In this document: piece after piece, positions 1-6,530 of the stretch
How the letters are laid out: each line of letters begins with the position of its first letter
Numbering within the stretch: position 1 is the stretch's first letter
Assembly (NCBI GenBank): GCA_963595735.1
Contig: CAVBJJ010000047.1
Coordinates: 1 to 11,359, forward strand
Length of the DNA: 11,359 nucleotides
Origin: CALWOS01 sp963595735
GTDB taxonomy: Bacteria; Bacillota; Clostridia; Oscillospirales; Oscillospiraceae
Reading direction: 5' to 3'
Program-made: the position numbers and the translations under genes
Notes under the pieces: model-generated
What the model was told of the DNA's origin: nothing
Databases searched by the model: none
The model's input: the letters and a program-made list of their open reading frames with translations, nothing else

Positions 1-2
1 AC

Positions 3-276
3 TCCAGCCGAGAGAACCGACGACCGGGCGAGGAATACGGCAGCGCCAAATGGGGTGATCACAAGGAACTGAACCGAAAGTATATGGATCGTCAGCATAA
101 GGACGCCAACATCATTCTGACACAGCGCGTCCGGCTGGGTATGGACGGTTATATCACCCAGCGCAACATGAACATTCTGGTGGTAGGCGGCTCCGGCTCC
201 GGTAAAACCCGCTTTTTTTGCAAACCCGGCGTTTACAGCGCGAATTGTTCCTACCTCATTACCGATCCCAAGGGGG
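3..276 (+). CDS. virD4: VirD4-type coupling protein, 5' exon (partial, interrupted by group II intron)
   Basis: This is the N-proximal part of a type IV coupling protein, the membrane ATPase that delivers relaxase-DNA complexes to the conjugation channel. The frame is open from base 3, so the true start and the N-terminal membrane segments lie upstream of the window. The visible protein contains GEEYGSAKWG, a motif that typically precedes the ATPase core in Firmicute VirD4/TraG proteins, then Walker A (GGSGSGKTRF, about 189-218), then LITDPKG (255-275). The frame then enters intron sequence starting GTGCG at 277 and stops at 291-293. Base 276 is the first base of a codon completed by the second exon. 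Without splicing the product would end as ...DPKGGATRS and lack Walker B. Family assignment is very likely; the element-family name (CD1115-like) is from memory. Confidence 0.9.
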
Positions 277-1015
277 GTGCGACACGTTCCTAACTGAAAA
301 GGTTAGGCGTGGAGCCAAAAGAAATGAAGAACGAAAGGAGCTTCTGAAAAAAAATATGGTTTCATAGAACTGATTATCCGACAGGTGGAACGATGGGGTA
401 ACGCCCGGAAACGCCTGCTCTAATACTCCGAATGGCGTGGCGGCAGCCAAGTGCCAAAGCGTCATAAGCTCGGTGAAGTCGGCTGAGAGCGTACCCTAAA
501 GACGCGAAAGCGGTACAGGAACAGCGAACCAGAGGTGGTCGAGTGCGTGATAGGCCGGGAGTCCAAGTAAGCATCTATGGTTAGAATCCGCTATGCAACA
601 ACATGGCGGAGGCGTATTCTCGATTGTACGGGTCTAAATCGGGTATTGGTCTAACCGGCCAATCTCACCATCGTGTGAGGCCTGTGGGGATGAGTAAAAC
701 TCTGCCTTTATGAAAGTCCCTGCGCCGTTACAGGCGGCGGCAAGCAGGCAGGCTTATAGAGAAGACCTACGGATGCCGAATAAGGATAGGGTAATCGGAA
801 CGTGGTAAGCCAGCGACGCGGAGAGCTTGACCTCTGTGAAGCGGCGGCAGGGAAAAATCTTCGGATACAACCTGCCTTGCGCTGGTGAATGTGGCGGCAT
901 AGTACCAATGAAGCGGAGCTAACAAAGCCGTGGAGGGATAGCCGTCAGTCAGTGTTTTACAATAAATCGAATTTACAGTTCAAATGAACAAAATCATTCT
1001 GCATAAGGTTCGAGT
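277..1015 (+). ncRNA. Group II intron ribozyme, 5' domains I to IV
   Basis: This 739-nt stretch has no credible gene and is the structural part of the intron RNA. Directly after the GTGCGAC 5' end there is a clear hairpin: CACG 283-286 pairs with CGTG 308-311, and CCTAAC 289-294 pairs with GTTAGG 302-307. Further hairpins include GTACC/GGTAC at about 488-516. Near the 3' side, the GGAGGGATAG sequence at about 931-940 resembles the purine-rich domain III segment of bacterial introns. I did not fold the whole region. I could not confidently assign the exon-binding sites that would pair with the AAGGGGG preceding the intron. Confidence 0.75.
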
Positions 1016-2887
1016 ATGACTAAGAGAGGCGAACTTCAAGGAAATGGAGCAAGCCGACTTATGGCAGTCAATCAACCAAAGAAAAAGCAACCCCTCAGAA
1101 ATAACGAGTATTATAACACCCAAGAATTATTTGACGATTTATACGAGAAAAGTCAACACGGCGAAGTCTTTACACACTTGATGGAGTTGATTACCAGCGA
1201 GCAAAATATCCTGCTGGCTTACCGTGCCATCAAGAAGAACAAGGGAAGCAAGACCAAAGGCGTAAACTCAACCACTATCATAGAAGTGGGAGAGAAACGA
1301 CCGGAGGAACTGGTTGCCTATGTGCGGAAGCGGCTGCAAAATTTTCATCCTCACGCAGTACGCCGTGTTGAAATCCCAAAACCGGATGGACGTATGCGCC
1401 CGCTGGGTATCCCCACCATAGAAGACCGCATGATCCAGCAATGTATCAAGCAAGTGTTGGAGCCAATCTGTGAAGCAAGGTTCCACAAACACAGCTATGG
1501 ATTCCGGCCCAATCGGAGCGCCCATCATGCGGTAGCAAGGGCGATGTTCCTTGTGAATATCTCAAAATACCGCTTTGTGGTTGACGTTGATATTAAAGGC
1601 TTCTTTGACAATGTAAACCACGGAAAGCTCCTGAAGCAGCTTTGGACGCTGGGCATACAGGACAAACGGTTACTATGCGTTTTGTCCAAAATGCTGAAAG
1701 CACCCATTCAAGGTGAAGGTGTGCCCAAAAAGGGTGTACCGCAAGGCGGTATTCTCAGCCCCCTGTTATCCAATGTGGTATTAAATGAGCTGGACTGGTG
1801 GATTGTCAGCCAATGGGAAGCGTTTCCAACCAAAACAAATTACACACATGAGGTATCCCGCTACCAAAATCTCCGTAGGACAAGCCACATGAAAGAGGTT
1901 TTCATTGTACGGTATGCGGACGACTTCAAGCTGTTTTGTAAATGCCGCAGTGATGCAGAAAGAATATTTACCGCAACAACAATGTGGCTGAAAGAACGGT
2001 TGGGGCTGGAAATCAGCCCGGAGAAATCCAAAATCGTCAATCTGAAAAAGGAATATTCAGACTTCCTCGGTTTCAAATTGAAGCTCCGCCCAAAGAGCGG
2101 AAAATGGGTGTTGAAATCACACATGGCAGACAAGGCGCAGAAAAAGTGCAGAGAAAACATACGAGAGGCCATTGGTCGAATCGGCAGAGAGCCGAACCAA
2201 TGGAGCGTTATGCAGTTTAACGCTATGGTGCTGGGACTGCATGAATACTACAAAATCGCAACCAACGTATATCTCGACTTTGACCGAATCGCCTTTGATG
2301 TCAGAAAGACACTTTTATGCAGAACAAAAAGTCATCGCAGCAAAACCGGCCTGCGAAGTCAGGCATTTCAGCAATTCTATGGCGATTTTACAGGAAAAAT
2401 ATTTAATGTGGCGGGGTTGGCACTCTTTCCAATCAACGGAGTAAAGACCACGCCTCCGATGTGTTTTTCCCCAGATATTTGCAATTACTCTGAAAAAGGA
2501 CGGGCTAAAATCCATGAGCTGCAAAAGGCAGTTAATCCTATAACCCTGCAAAAGCTCATGGAGCACCCGATACAGGGGCAAAGCACCGAGCTGAACGATA
2601 ACCGCATCTCCCTTTATGTCGCTCAGCGTGGCAAGTGTGCAATCTGTAAAGAGCCTCTGCTATTAGGTGAAATGGAAGTCCACCACATTACGCCCAAAAC
2701 CAGCGGTGGAAAAGACAACTACTCTAATCTGGCGCTGGTAACGGGAGATGTGCATAAACTCGTTCACGCAACTGATCCAGTAATCATCCGCAAATATCTT
2801 GAAAAGCTGAAGAACTGTAAGCTGAACATGGTGAAACTCAATAAGTTCCGGTTATTGGCTGGCAACTGTAAACTCGAATATAGGTAA
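1016..2887 (+). CDS. ltrA: Group II intron reverse transcriptase/maturase with HNH endonuclease
   Basis: This multifunctional intron-encoded protein helps the intron RNA splice and copies it into new DNA sites by target-primed reverse transcription. Reverse transcriptase blocks are visible: KPDGRMRPLGIP (about 122-133), SYGFRPNRSAHHA (160-172), DVDIKGFFDNV with catalytic Asp (190-200), VPQGGILSPLLSN (241-253) and the active-site YADD (300-303). The maturase X domain follows (about 370-480). A C-terminal HNH nuclease has CAIC (541-544), VHHITP (555-560), SNL (570-572) and VHKLVH (579-584). The length, 623 residues, fits full-length HNH-carrying maturases. The ATG at 1016 has AAGG about 8 nt upstream. 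The ATG at 1061, with GGAG upstream, is an alternative start giving MAVNQPKKK. No frameshift or lost catalytic residue is seen in the polymerase, so it is probably active. Confidence 0.95.
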   Translation: MTKRGELQGNGASRLMAVNQPKKKQPLRNNEYYNTQELFDDLYEKSQHGEVFTHLMELITSEQNILLAYRAIKKNKGSKTKGVNSTTIIEVGEKRPEELVAYVRKRLQNFHPHAVRRVEIPKPDGRMRPLGIPTIEDRMIQQCIKQVLEPICEARFHKHSYGFRPNRSAHHAVARAMFLVNISKYRFVVDVDIKGFFDNVNHGKLLKQLWTLGIQDKRLLCVLSKMLKAPIQGEGVPKKGVPQGGILSPLLSNVVLNELDWWIVSQWEAFPTKTNYTHEVSRYQNLRRTSHMKEVFIVRYADDFKLFCKCRSDAERIFTATTMWLKERLGLEISPEKSKIVNLKKEYSDFLGFKLKLRPKSGKWVLKSHMADKAQKKCRENIREAIGRIGREPNQWSVMQFNAMVLGLHEYYKIATNVYLDFDRIAFDVRKTLLCRTKSHRSKTGLRSQAFQQFYGDFTGKIFNVAGLALFPINGVKTTPPMCFSPDICNYSEKGRAKIHELQKAVNPITLQKLMEHPIQGQSTELNDNRISLYVAQRGKCAICKEPLLLGEMEVHHITPKTSGGKDNYSNLALVTGDVHKLVHATDPVIIRKYLEKLKNCKLNMVKLNKFRLLAGNCKLEYR

Positions 2888-2898
2888 ACATTGATGGG

Positions 2899-2981
2899 GC
2901 GCCGTGTGAACCGAAAGGTTCGCGCACGGTGCTAAGCGGGGGAAAATCTGGAGATTACTTCAAAGGATTACCTATCGCAAA
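2899..2981 (+). ncRNA. Group II intron domains V and VI (catalytic core and branch-point hairpin)
   Basis: Domain V, 2899-2932, is exactly 34 nt: 8-bp lower stem (GCGCCGTG with CACGGTGC), a T2907/GCG bulge, 5-bp upper stem (GAACC with GGTTC) and a GAAA tetraloop. The catalytic triad position reads CGC rather than the more common AGC. Domain VI, 2936-2978, folds as GCGG with TCGC, a bulged A2974 (predicted branch point), GGG with CCT, then AATCT with GGATT and GGAG with CTTC closing an ATTA loop. The position of A2974, four base pairs above the helix base and 7 nt from the proposed 3' splice site, matches standard group II geometry. Confidence 0.88.
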
Positions 2982-4282
2982 AGCTGCTGCGCTCTGCGGG
3001 CGGGCTGCTGGCGGCGATGGGATATGAAGTCCGCGTGTTCAATCTCATTGATCCCGGCCAGTCCGACGGATATAACCCCTTTGCGTACATTCGCAGCGAA
3101 AAGGATGTGCTGACGCTGATCGACAACCTTATTAAAAATACCACGCCCCGCAACGCTGCCGGAAATGATCCGTTTTGGGAGAAAGGCGAGATCGCGCTGG
3201 ATTCCGCCCTCATGCTGTACCTCATCAGCGAGGCCCCACCGGAGGAACAGAATTTTGAAATGCTGATTTACATGATGAACTTTGCAGAGGTCAAAGAGGA
3301 CGATGACCAATACCGCAGTCCGCTGGATATGCTCTTTCGGGCATTGGAAGAAGAACAGCCCAACCATGTTGCGGTGAAGCAATACAAGATTTTTAAGCAG
3401 GCGGCGGGCAAAACAGCGAAGTCCATTGTGGTGACTGCCGCTGTGCGGCTGGCCACCTTCAACATTCCGCAATATGCAGACATGACAAGGACGGACGAAA
3501 TGGACTTTGGCAGTTTGGGTGAGAAGAAAAAAGCCATCTTTTGTCTGATCCCCGTCAACGACAGCAGCATGAACTACCTTGTGGGTATGCTCTACACCCA
3601 ATGCTTTCAGGAGCTATACCTGCGGGCGGACACAAAGTACAACGGGCGGCTCCCCGTCCCTGTGCGCGTCATTCAAGATGAATGGGCGAATGTGGCGCAG
3701 CCGGAGAGCTATCCGAAGATTCTGGCTACCTGCCGCAGCTACAATATCGGCCTCAACATCATTGTCCAGAACATCCAGCAGATCAAGGCGCTGTATGAAA
3801 AGGAGTGGGAGGGGATCATCGGCAACTGCGACACGCTTCTGTTCCTCGGCGGCGGCAACGAACCGACCTCGCTGGAGTTTATCGTGAAGCTGCTGGGCAA
3901 GGAAACCATCGCCACCCGCACACGAGGGGAAACGAAAGGGCGCAGCGGCTCCAGCTCCACCAACTTCCAGCAGACGGGCCGCGACCTGATGACGCTGGAT
4001 GAAGTACGCAAGCTGAAAACCAATCAGGCGATCCTTTTCATTCGCGGCGAAGATCCCGTGCTGGACAAGAAGTACAACATTAAGCGCCACCCCAACATCA
4101 AGCTGACAACGGACGGTAAGGCAAAGCCGTACATTCACAAGCCACAGGGCGCACCGGATTATGCGCTGCCCGATCTGCCCTATGCGTTCAAATCGTTGGA
4201 CGATTACGAATTTATTGATATGGAGGATACAGAACATGAATCTGAACAAGAAAAACCTTTGGAAACCGACGAAGCCGAATAA
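2982..4282 (+). CDS. virD4: VirD4-type coupling protein, 3' exon
   Basis: This is the C-terminal part of the coupling protein split by the intron. After splicing, the visible coding sequence is 274 + 1301 = 1575 nt, an exact multiple of three, encoding 524 visible residues. The segment begins ELLRSAGGLLAAMGYEVRVF and includes DGYNPF, the conserved VirD4 sequence after the first nucleotide-binding region. Walker B appears as VRVIQDEWANV (about 3662-3694), and later TCRSYNIGLNIIVQNIQQI is the conserved sensor-like segment. The tail is acidic (EDTEHESEQEKPLETDEAE) and may contact partners. An ATG at 3017 could start an unspliced product, but it would lack Walker A and has no convincing ribosome binding site. 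The gene's end overlaps the next gene by 47 nt, so the two are translated from the same message. Confidence 0.9.
4222..4226 (+). promoter_or_regulatory. Ribosome binding site deciding the VirB2-like start
   Basis: GGAGG lies 9 nt before ATG 4236, inside the end of virD4. It favours that start over an in-frame ATG at 4161, which would only add residues translated from virD4 coding sequence. Confidence 0.8.
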
Positions 4283-4577
4283 GGTGAAGCGGCGTTATTG
4301 GGCAGCGGCTGGTGCTGCTGTCCTTTGCTTTTGCTGCGCCACGCCCGCGATGGCGGCGGGCAGCGATCCGCTGGACATTGTAAATAACCTTTCTGATTTT
4401 ATCTTCAGCATCATCAAGGCTTTGGGTGTCATTATTCTCGGCTGGGGCATCGTGCAGGTGGGTATGTCGATCCAGTCCCACGACGCCAGCCAGCGGACGC
4501 AGGGCTTTCTCTGCCTCTTTGGTGGTTTGATGATTGCCTTTGCGAAGGAGATTTTGACCGCCATCGGCGCGATTTGA
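4236..4577 (+). CDS. VirB2/TrbC-like pilin-type membrane protein
   Basis: This small protein of 113 residues is probably the pilin-like or channel subunit of the conjugation machine. A strongly basic N-terminus (residues 1-20) is followed by a hydrophobic stretch and ATPAMA, a plausible signal peptidase site after Ala40. Two hydrophobic segments follow (about 50-75 and 92-110), separated by a short polar loop SHDASQRTQG. This is the usual layout of VirB2/TrbC-type proteins and the similar small proteins of Firmicute conjugative transposons. It overlaps virD4 and, apart from the inserted toxin-antitoxin cassette, precedes the VirB6-like gene, as expected for a transfer operon. Assignment rests on size, topology and position rather than a diagnostic motif. 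Confidence 0.75.
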   Translation: MNLNKKNLWKPTKPNKVKRRYWAAAGAAVLCFCCATPAMAAGSDPLDIVNNLSDFIFSIIKALGVIILGWGIVQVGMSIQSHDASQRTQGFLCLFGGLMIAFAKEILTAIGAI

Positions 4578-4579
4578 TG

Positions 4580-4622
4580 AAAAAACTGCATCCTCTGTCC
4601 ATGGGGAACAGAGGATGCAGTT
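4580..4622 (-). terminator. Intrinsic terminator of the toxin-antitoxin operon
   Basis: A perfect 15-bp inverted repeat (AACTGCATCCTCTGT at 4584-4598 and its complement at 4608-4622) with a 9-nt loop ends in a run of six T on the minus strand (4585-4580). It lies 7 nt past the toxin stop. On the plus strand the same hairpin has no T-run after it, so read-through from virB2 to virB6 is still possible, perhaps reduced. Confidence 0.9.
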
Positions 4623-4629
4623 ACACTAA

Positions 4630-4947
4630 TTAAGATATGACTTCTCCAAACAAAATGCGGATGTAGTCCTGACGGGCGTTGATGATACGGCCAACAGAAA
4701 TAACTTCCGTTTCAATGCGGTAGAGGGCGATATAGCTTTCGACCACCAGCATACGCAGGTCAGTTTCATAGCCGGTCTTTGCCCCAATGGAAACGCCCAT
4801 TTCAGGAAACTGCTTGAGCTGGGCGCAGCCGTCGAGGATGGCTTTTGTGATCCGGTTTGCAGCGGTGGGGTTATGAAGCTCACTTTTGATATACCGTTTT
4901 ATCTCCTGAAGGTCGCGTAATGCTTCCGGCGTATATCTCAGCTTCAT
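4630..4947 (-). CDS. RelE/ParE family toxin
   Basis: This is the toxin of a type II toxin-antitoxin pair, 105 residues, typical for the family. Members of this superfamily either cleave mRNA on the ribosome (RelE) or poison gyrase (ParE). The sequence alone does not decide which. Family-like features are YTPEALRDLQEIKRYI (N-terminal helices), NPTAA, LKQFPEMG, then beta strands DLRMLVVESYIALYRI and the C-terminal IINARQDYIRILFG, whose Arg and Tyr positions are typical of ParE/RelE-like toxins. The ATG overlaps the antitoxin stop by ATGA, indicating translational coupling with the antitoxin made first. It lies opposite to the transfer operon, between the VirB2-like and VirB6-like genes. Confidence 0.92.
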   Translation of the reverse strand: MKLRYTPEALRDLQEIKRYIKSELHNPTAANRITKAILDGCAQLKQFPEMGVSIGAKTGYETDLRMLVVESYIALYRIETEVISVGRIINARQDYIRILFGEVIS

Positions 4948-5261
4948 TCGACCACTCCAAGGGTGCGGTAAGCATCTTCTTCAGATACCCAACCATCCTT
5001 TTCGGCGGACGCCCAGCCTTTTTGTGCTTCATCCAGCAGACGGCGCATAGCTTTTGCTTTCATATATTCTGCATTCTCAGGCGAAGCCAGAAACGGCAGG
5101 CCCTCCATGTTCAGGGACTGTTGAATGAAGATGTTGACAGCATCGGTGAAGGAAAGACCCTGACGGGCATAGATGTCCTCCATGCGCTGTTTGACTTCGG
5201 GGTTGATCCGCATTTGAAAGGTTGCGGTTTTGGGTGCAGATGTGACATTGATCGTGTTCAT
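4944..5261 (-). CDS. RelB/DinJ family antitoxin
   Basis: This is the antitoxin partner, a DNA-binding protein that neutralises the toxin and normally represses its own promoter together with the toxin. The N-terminal ribbon-helix-helix region is visible as TATFQMRINPEVKQRMEDIY followed by GLSFTDAVNIFIQQSL and GLPF, the usual RelB/DinJ pattern. The C-terminal part (KAKAMRRLLDEAQKGW...) is the expected toxin-wrapping region. The start is set at ATG 5261 because GAGGTG lies 6 nt upstream of it; a GTG at 5270 would overlap that ribosome binding site. The length is then 105 residues. It is first in a two-gene operon with its own promoter. Confidence 0.92.
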   Translation of the reverse strand: MNTINVTSAPKTATFQMRINPEVKQRMEDIYARQGLSFTDAVNIFIQQSLNMEGLPFLASPENAEYMKAKAMRRLLDEAQKGWASAEKDGWVSEEDAYRTLGVVE

Positions 5262-5279
5262 AGCATTCACCTCAACTTT

Positions 5280-5307
5280 AGTATATACCGAAAAGGAGAA
5301 ATGTCAA
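5280..5307 (-). promoter_or_regulatory. Promoter of the toxin-antitoxin operon
   Basis: On the minus strand, TTGACA (5307-5302) and TATACT (5285-5280) are separated by 16 nt, a near-consensus housekeeping promoter just upstream of the antitoxin. The -10 overlaps the 8-bp palindrome GTATATAC (5281-5288). Confidence 0.85.
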
Positions 5308-5321
5308 TACAATGTCATTAC
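5300..5321. repeat. Tandem 11-bp direct repeat over the toxin-antitoxin -35
   Basis: AATGTCAATAC (5300-5310) is followed immediately by AATGTCATTAC (5311-5321), differing at one base. The first copy contains the -35 box. One helical turn between copies would suit two ribbon-helix-helix dimers side by side, so this is a candidate autoregulatory operator. Binding is inferred. Confidence 0.6.
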
Positions 5322-5341
5322 AATTATGGAAGTGGTGAAAT

Positions 5342-6181
5342 TTGGATAATAACTGGATCGTTGAAAACCTGACCAACGCATTTGGCGTCTGGAACACCAA
5401 AATGACGGAAATGTGGTCACTACTGACGGAATCGCCACAGACCTTTAAGGGCGGCACCATTTGGCAGACCATTGTGACCATTAACGGCGGGATGCAGGCT
5501 ATCGGCTACGGCCTGCTGGTGCTGTTCTTTGCCATCGGCATCTTTCGCAGCGCGTCCGGCTTTCGGGAGTTTCAAAGGCCGGAGCATCTGCTGCGGCACT
5601 TCATCTATTTCGTGCTGGCAAAGCTGGGTATTACCTACGGAATGGATTTGCTGGTAGATGTATTCGATGTGTGCAACGGTATCGTTGCAACTGCGGCGGG
5701 CAGCGTGGGAGGCTTGACCGGTGCATCTGTGGCGCTGCCGCAGGAGATTGCGGACGCCATCGGAGATGTCGGTTTCTTGGCAAGTATCCCCCTGTGGTTG
5801 GTAACGCTGCTGGGAAGCCTGCTCATTACGGTGCTGGCCTTCATTATGATCCTTACCGTCTATGGGCGCTTTTTCAAGATTTATATGTACGCTGCTCTCT
5901 CTCCGGTGGCGCTGGCGTCCTTTGCCGGGGAGGGGACTTCCCATTTCGGCAAGGCATTTTTGCGGAGCTATGTGGGCGTGTGCATGGAGGGTGCGGTGAT
6001 CGTACTGGCCTGCATTATTTTCTCGGCCTTTTCCTCCAACGGAACACCGGTGGTGGATAGCAGCGCATCGGTGGTGACGCAGGTATGGAGCTATTTGGGC
6101 GAGGTCATATTTAATTTGCTGGTGCTGGTAGGTTTGGTGAAGTCTGCCGACCATATCGCAAAGGAAATGCTGGGACTGTGA
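5342..6181 (+). CDS. VirB6/TrbL-like polytopic channel protein
   Basis: This is an inner-membrane protein of the conjugation channel, 279 residues. The start is a TTG giving MDNNWIVENL; GTGGTGA at 5332-5338, one mismatch from GAGGTGA, is the likely ribosome binding site and no nearby ATG fits. Hydrophobic segments lie at about 43-68, 86-110, 147-175, 180-195, 208-230 and 250-268. The segment TINGGMQAIGYGLLVLFF and the phrase YGRFFKIYMYAALSPVALA are typical of the VirB6/TrbL family in Firmicute conjugative transposons (CD1112-like, from memory). It precedes PrgI by 10 nt. The toxin-antitoxin cassette upstream separates it from the VirB2-like gene, its expected neighbour. Confidence 0.88.
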   Translation: MDNNWIVENLTNAFGVWNTKMTEMWSLLTESPQTFKGGTIWQTIVTINGGMQAIGYGLLVLFFAIGIFRSASGFREFQRPEHLLRHFIYFVLAKLGITYGMDLLVDVFDVCNGIVATAAGSVGGLTGASVALPQEIADAIGDVGFLASIPLWLVTLLGSLLITVLAFIMILTVYGRFFKIYMYAALSPVALASFAGEGTSHFGKAFLRSYVGVCMEGAVIVLACIIFSAFSSNGTPVVDSSASVVTQVWSYLGEVIFNLLVLVGLVKSADHIAKEMLGL

Positions 6182-6191
6182 GGAGGACAGT

Positions 6192-6530
6192 ATGGAAATC
6201 AAAATCAACAAGGAAATTCGCGCCTACCGCGAAACACTCTTTTTCGGCCTGTCCGTGCGGCAGTTTGTGTGTTCCGTTCTGGCGGTGGGTGCTGCCGTGG
6301 CGCTGTATTTCAGCCTGAGCCGCGTACTGGATCGGGAAACGGTGAGCTGGGTGTGCATCGTCGGCGCGGCTCCTGTGGCCGCTGCCGGATTTTTTCAGTA
6401 CAACGGCCTGACGCTGGAGAAGTTTTTGTGGGCATGGCTGAAATCCGAGGTCATTATGGCAGGCAAGCGTGTATGGAAAGCGGAAAACTACTATGAAGAA
6501 GCAATAAAACGCGAGGTGAAGAAACATTGA
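6192..6530 (+). CDS. PrgI family (VirB3-like) membrane protein
   Basis: This small membrane component of the type IV secretion system, 112 residues, usually partners VirB4. It starts with the pattern IKINKEIRAYRETLFFGLSV seen in PrgI family proteins, followed by two transmembrane segments (about 24-42 and 51-69) and a basic, helical C-terminal cytoplasmic tail. AGGAGGA about 6 nt upstream of ATG 6192 is a strong ribosome binding site. Its TGA stop overlaps the TTG start of VirB4 as TTGA, so translation of the two is probably coupled. Confidence 0.88.
   Translation: MEIKINKEIRAYRETLFFGLSVRQFVCSVLAVGAAVALYFSLSRVLDRETVSWVCIVGAAPVAAAGFFQYNGLTLEKFLWAWLKSEVIMAGKRVWKAENYYEEAIKREVKKH

Larger units (their letters stand above)
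277..2981 (+). mobile_element. Group II intron with reverse transcriptase/maturase ORF
   Basis: This is a self-splicing retroelement inserted in the sense orientation in virD4. The 5' end is GTGCGAC, matching the GUGYG consensus. A maturase ORF lies at 1016-2887 in the domain IV position. Domain V (2899-2932) and domain VI (from 2936) follow 11 nt after the ORF stop. The 3' end is set at 2981 for two reasons. It lies 7 nt after the bulged A at 2974. It also makes 276 join 2982 as codon GAG, giving DPKGELLRSAGG with the spacing to GYEV usual for VirD4 proteins. The last two intron bases would then be AA rather than the usual AC or AT, so the 3' boundary is less certain than the 5' one. In-frame alternatives are 2975/2976 and 2978/2979. 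Intron class was not assigned. Confidence 0.9.

Noticed and set aside
277..1015. Several minus-strand ORFs in the intron's 5' region as genes
   Set aside because: They are short, lack ribosome binding sites, and the region is explained by the structured ribozyme RNA.
2951..2981. Reading exon 2 as starting at GAG 2951 (EITSKDYLS...)
   Set aside because: The frame is open there, but this stretch folds as the domain VI hairpin and would add about ten residues not expected between DPKG and GYEV.
4161..4235. Longer VirB2-like protein starting at ATG 4161
   Set aside because: The extra residues come from virD4 coding sequence in another frame, whereas ATG 4236 has GGAGG at the right distance and a good signal peptide follows.
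3017..4282. Independent short VirD4 starting at ATG 3017
   Set aside because: It would lack Walker A and has no convincing ribosome binding site; the upstream bases code for conserved VirD4 sequence in the same frame, so this is the second exon.
4920..5372. 150-residue plus-strand ORF across the toxin-antitoxin region
   Set aside because: It is a shadow of the minus-strand antitoxin, with no ribosome binding site and an unlikely protein composition.
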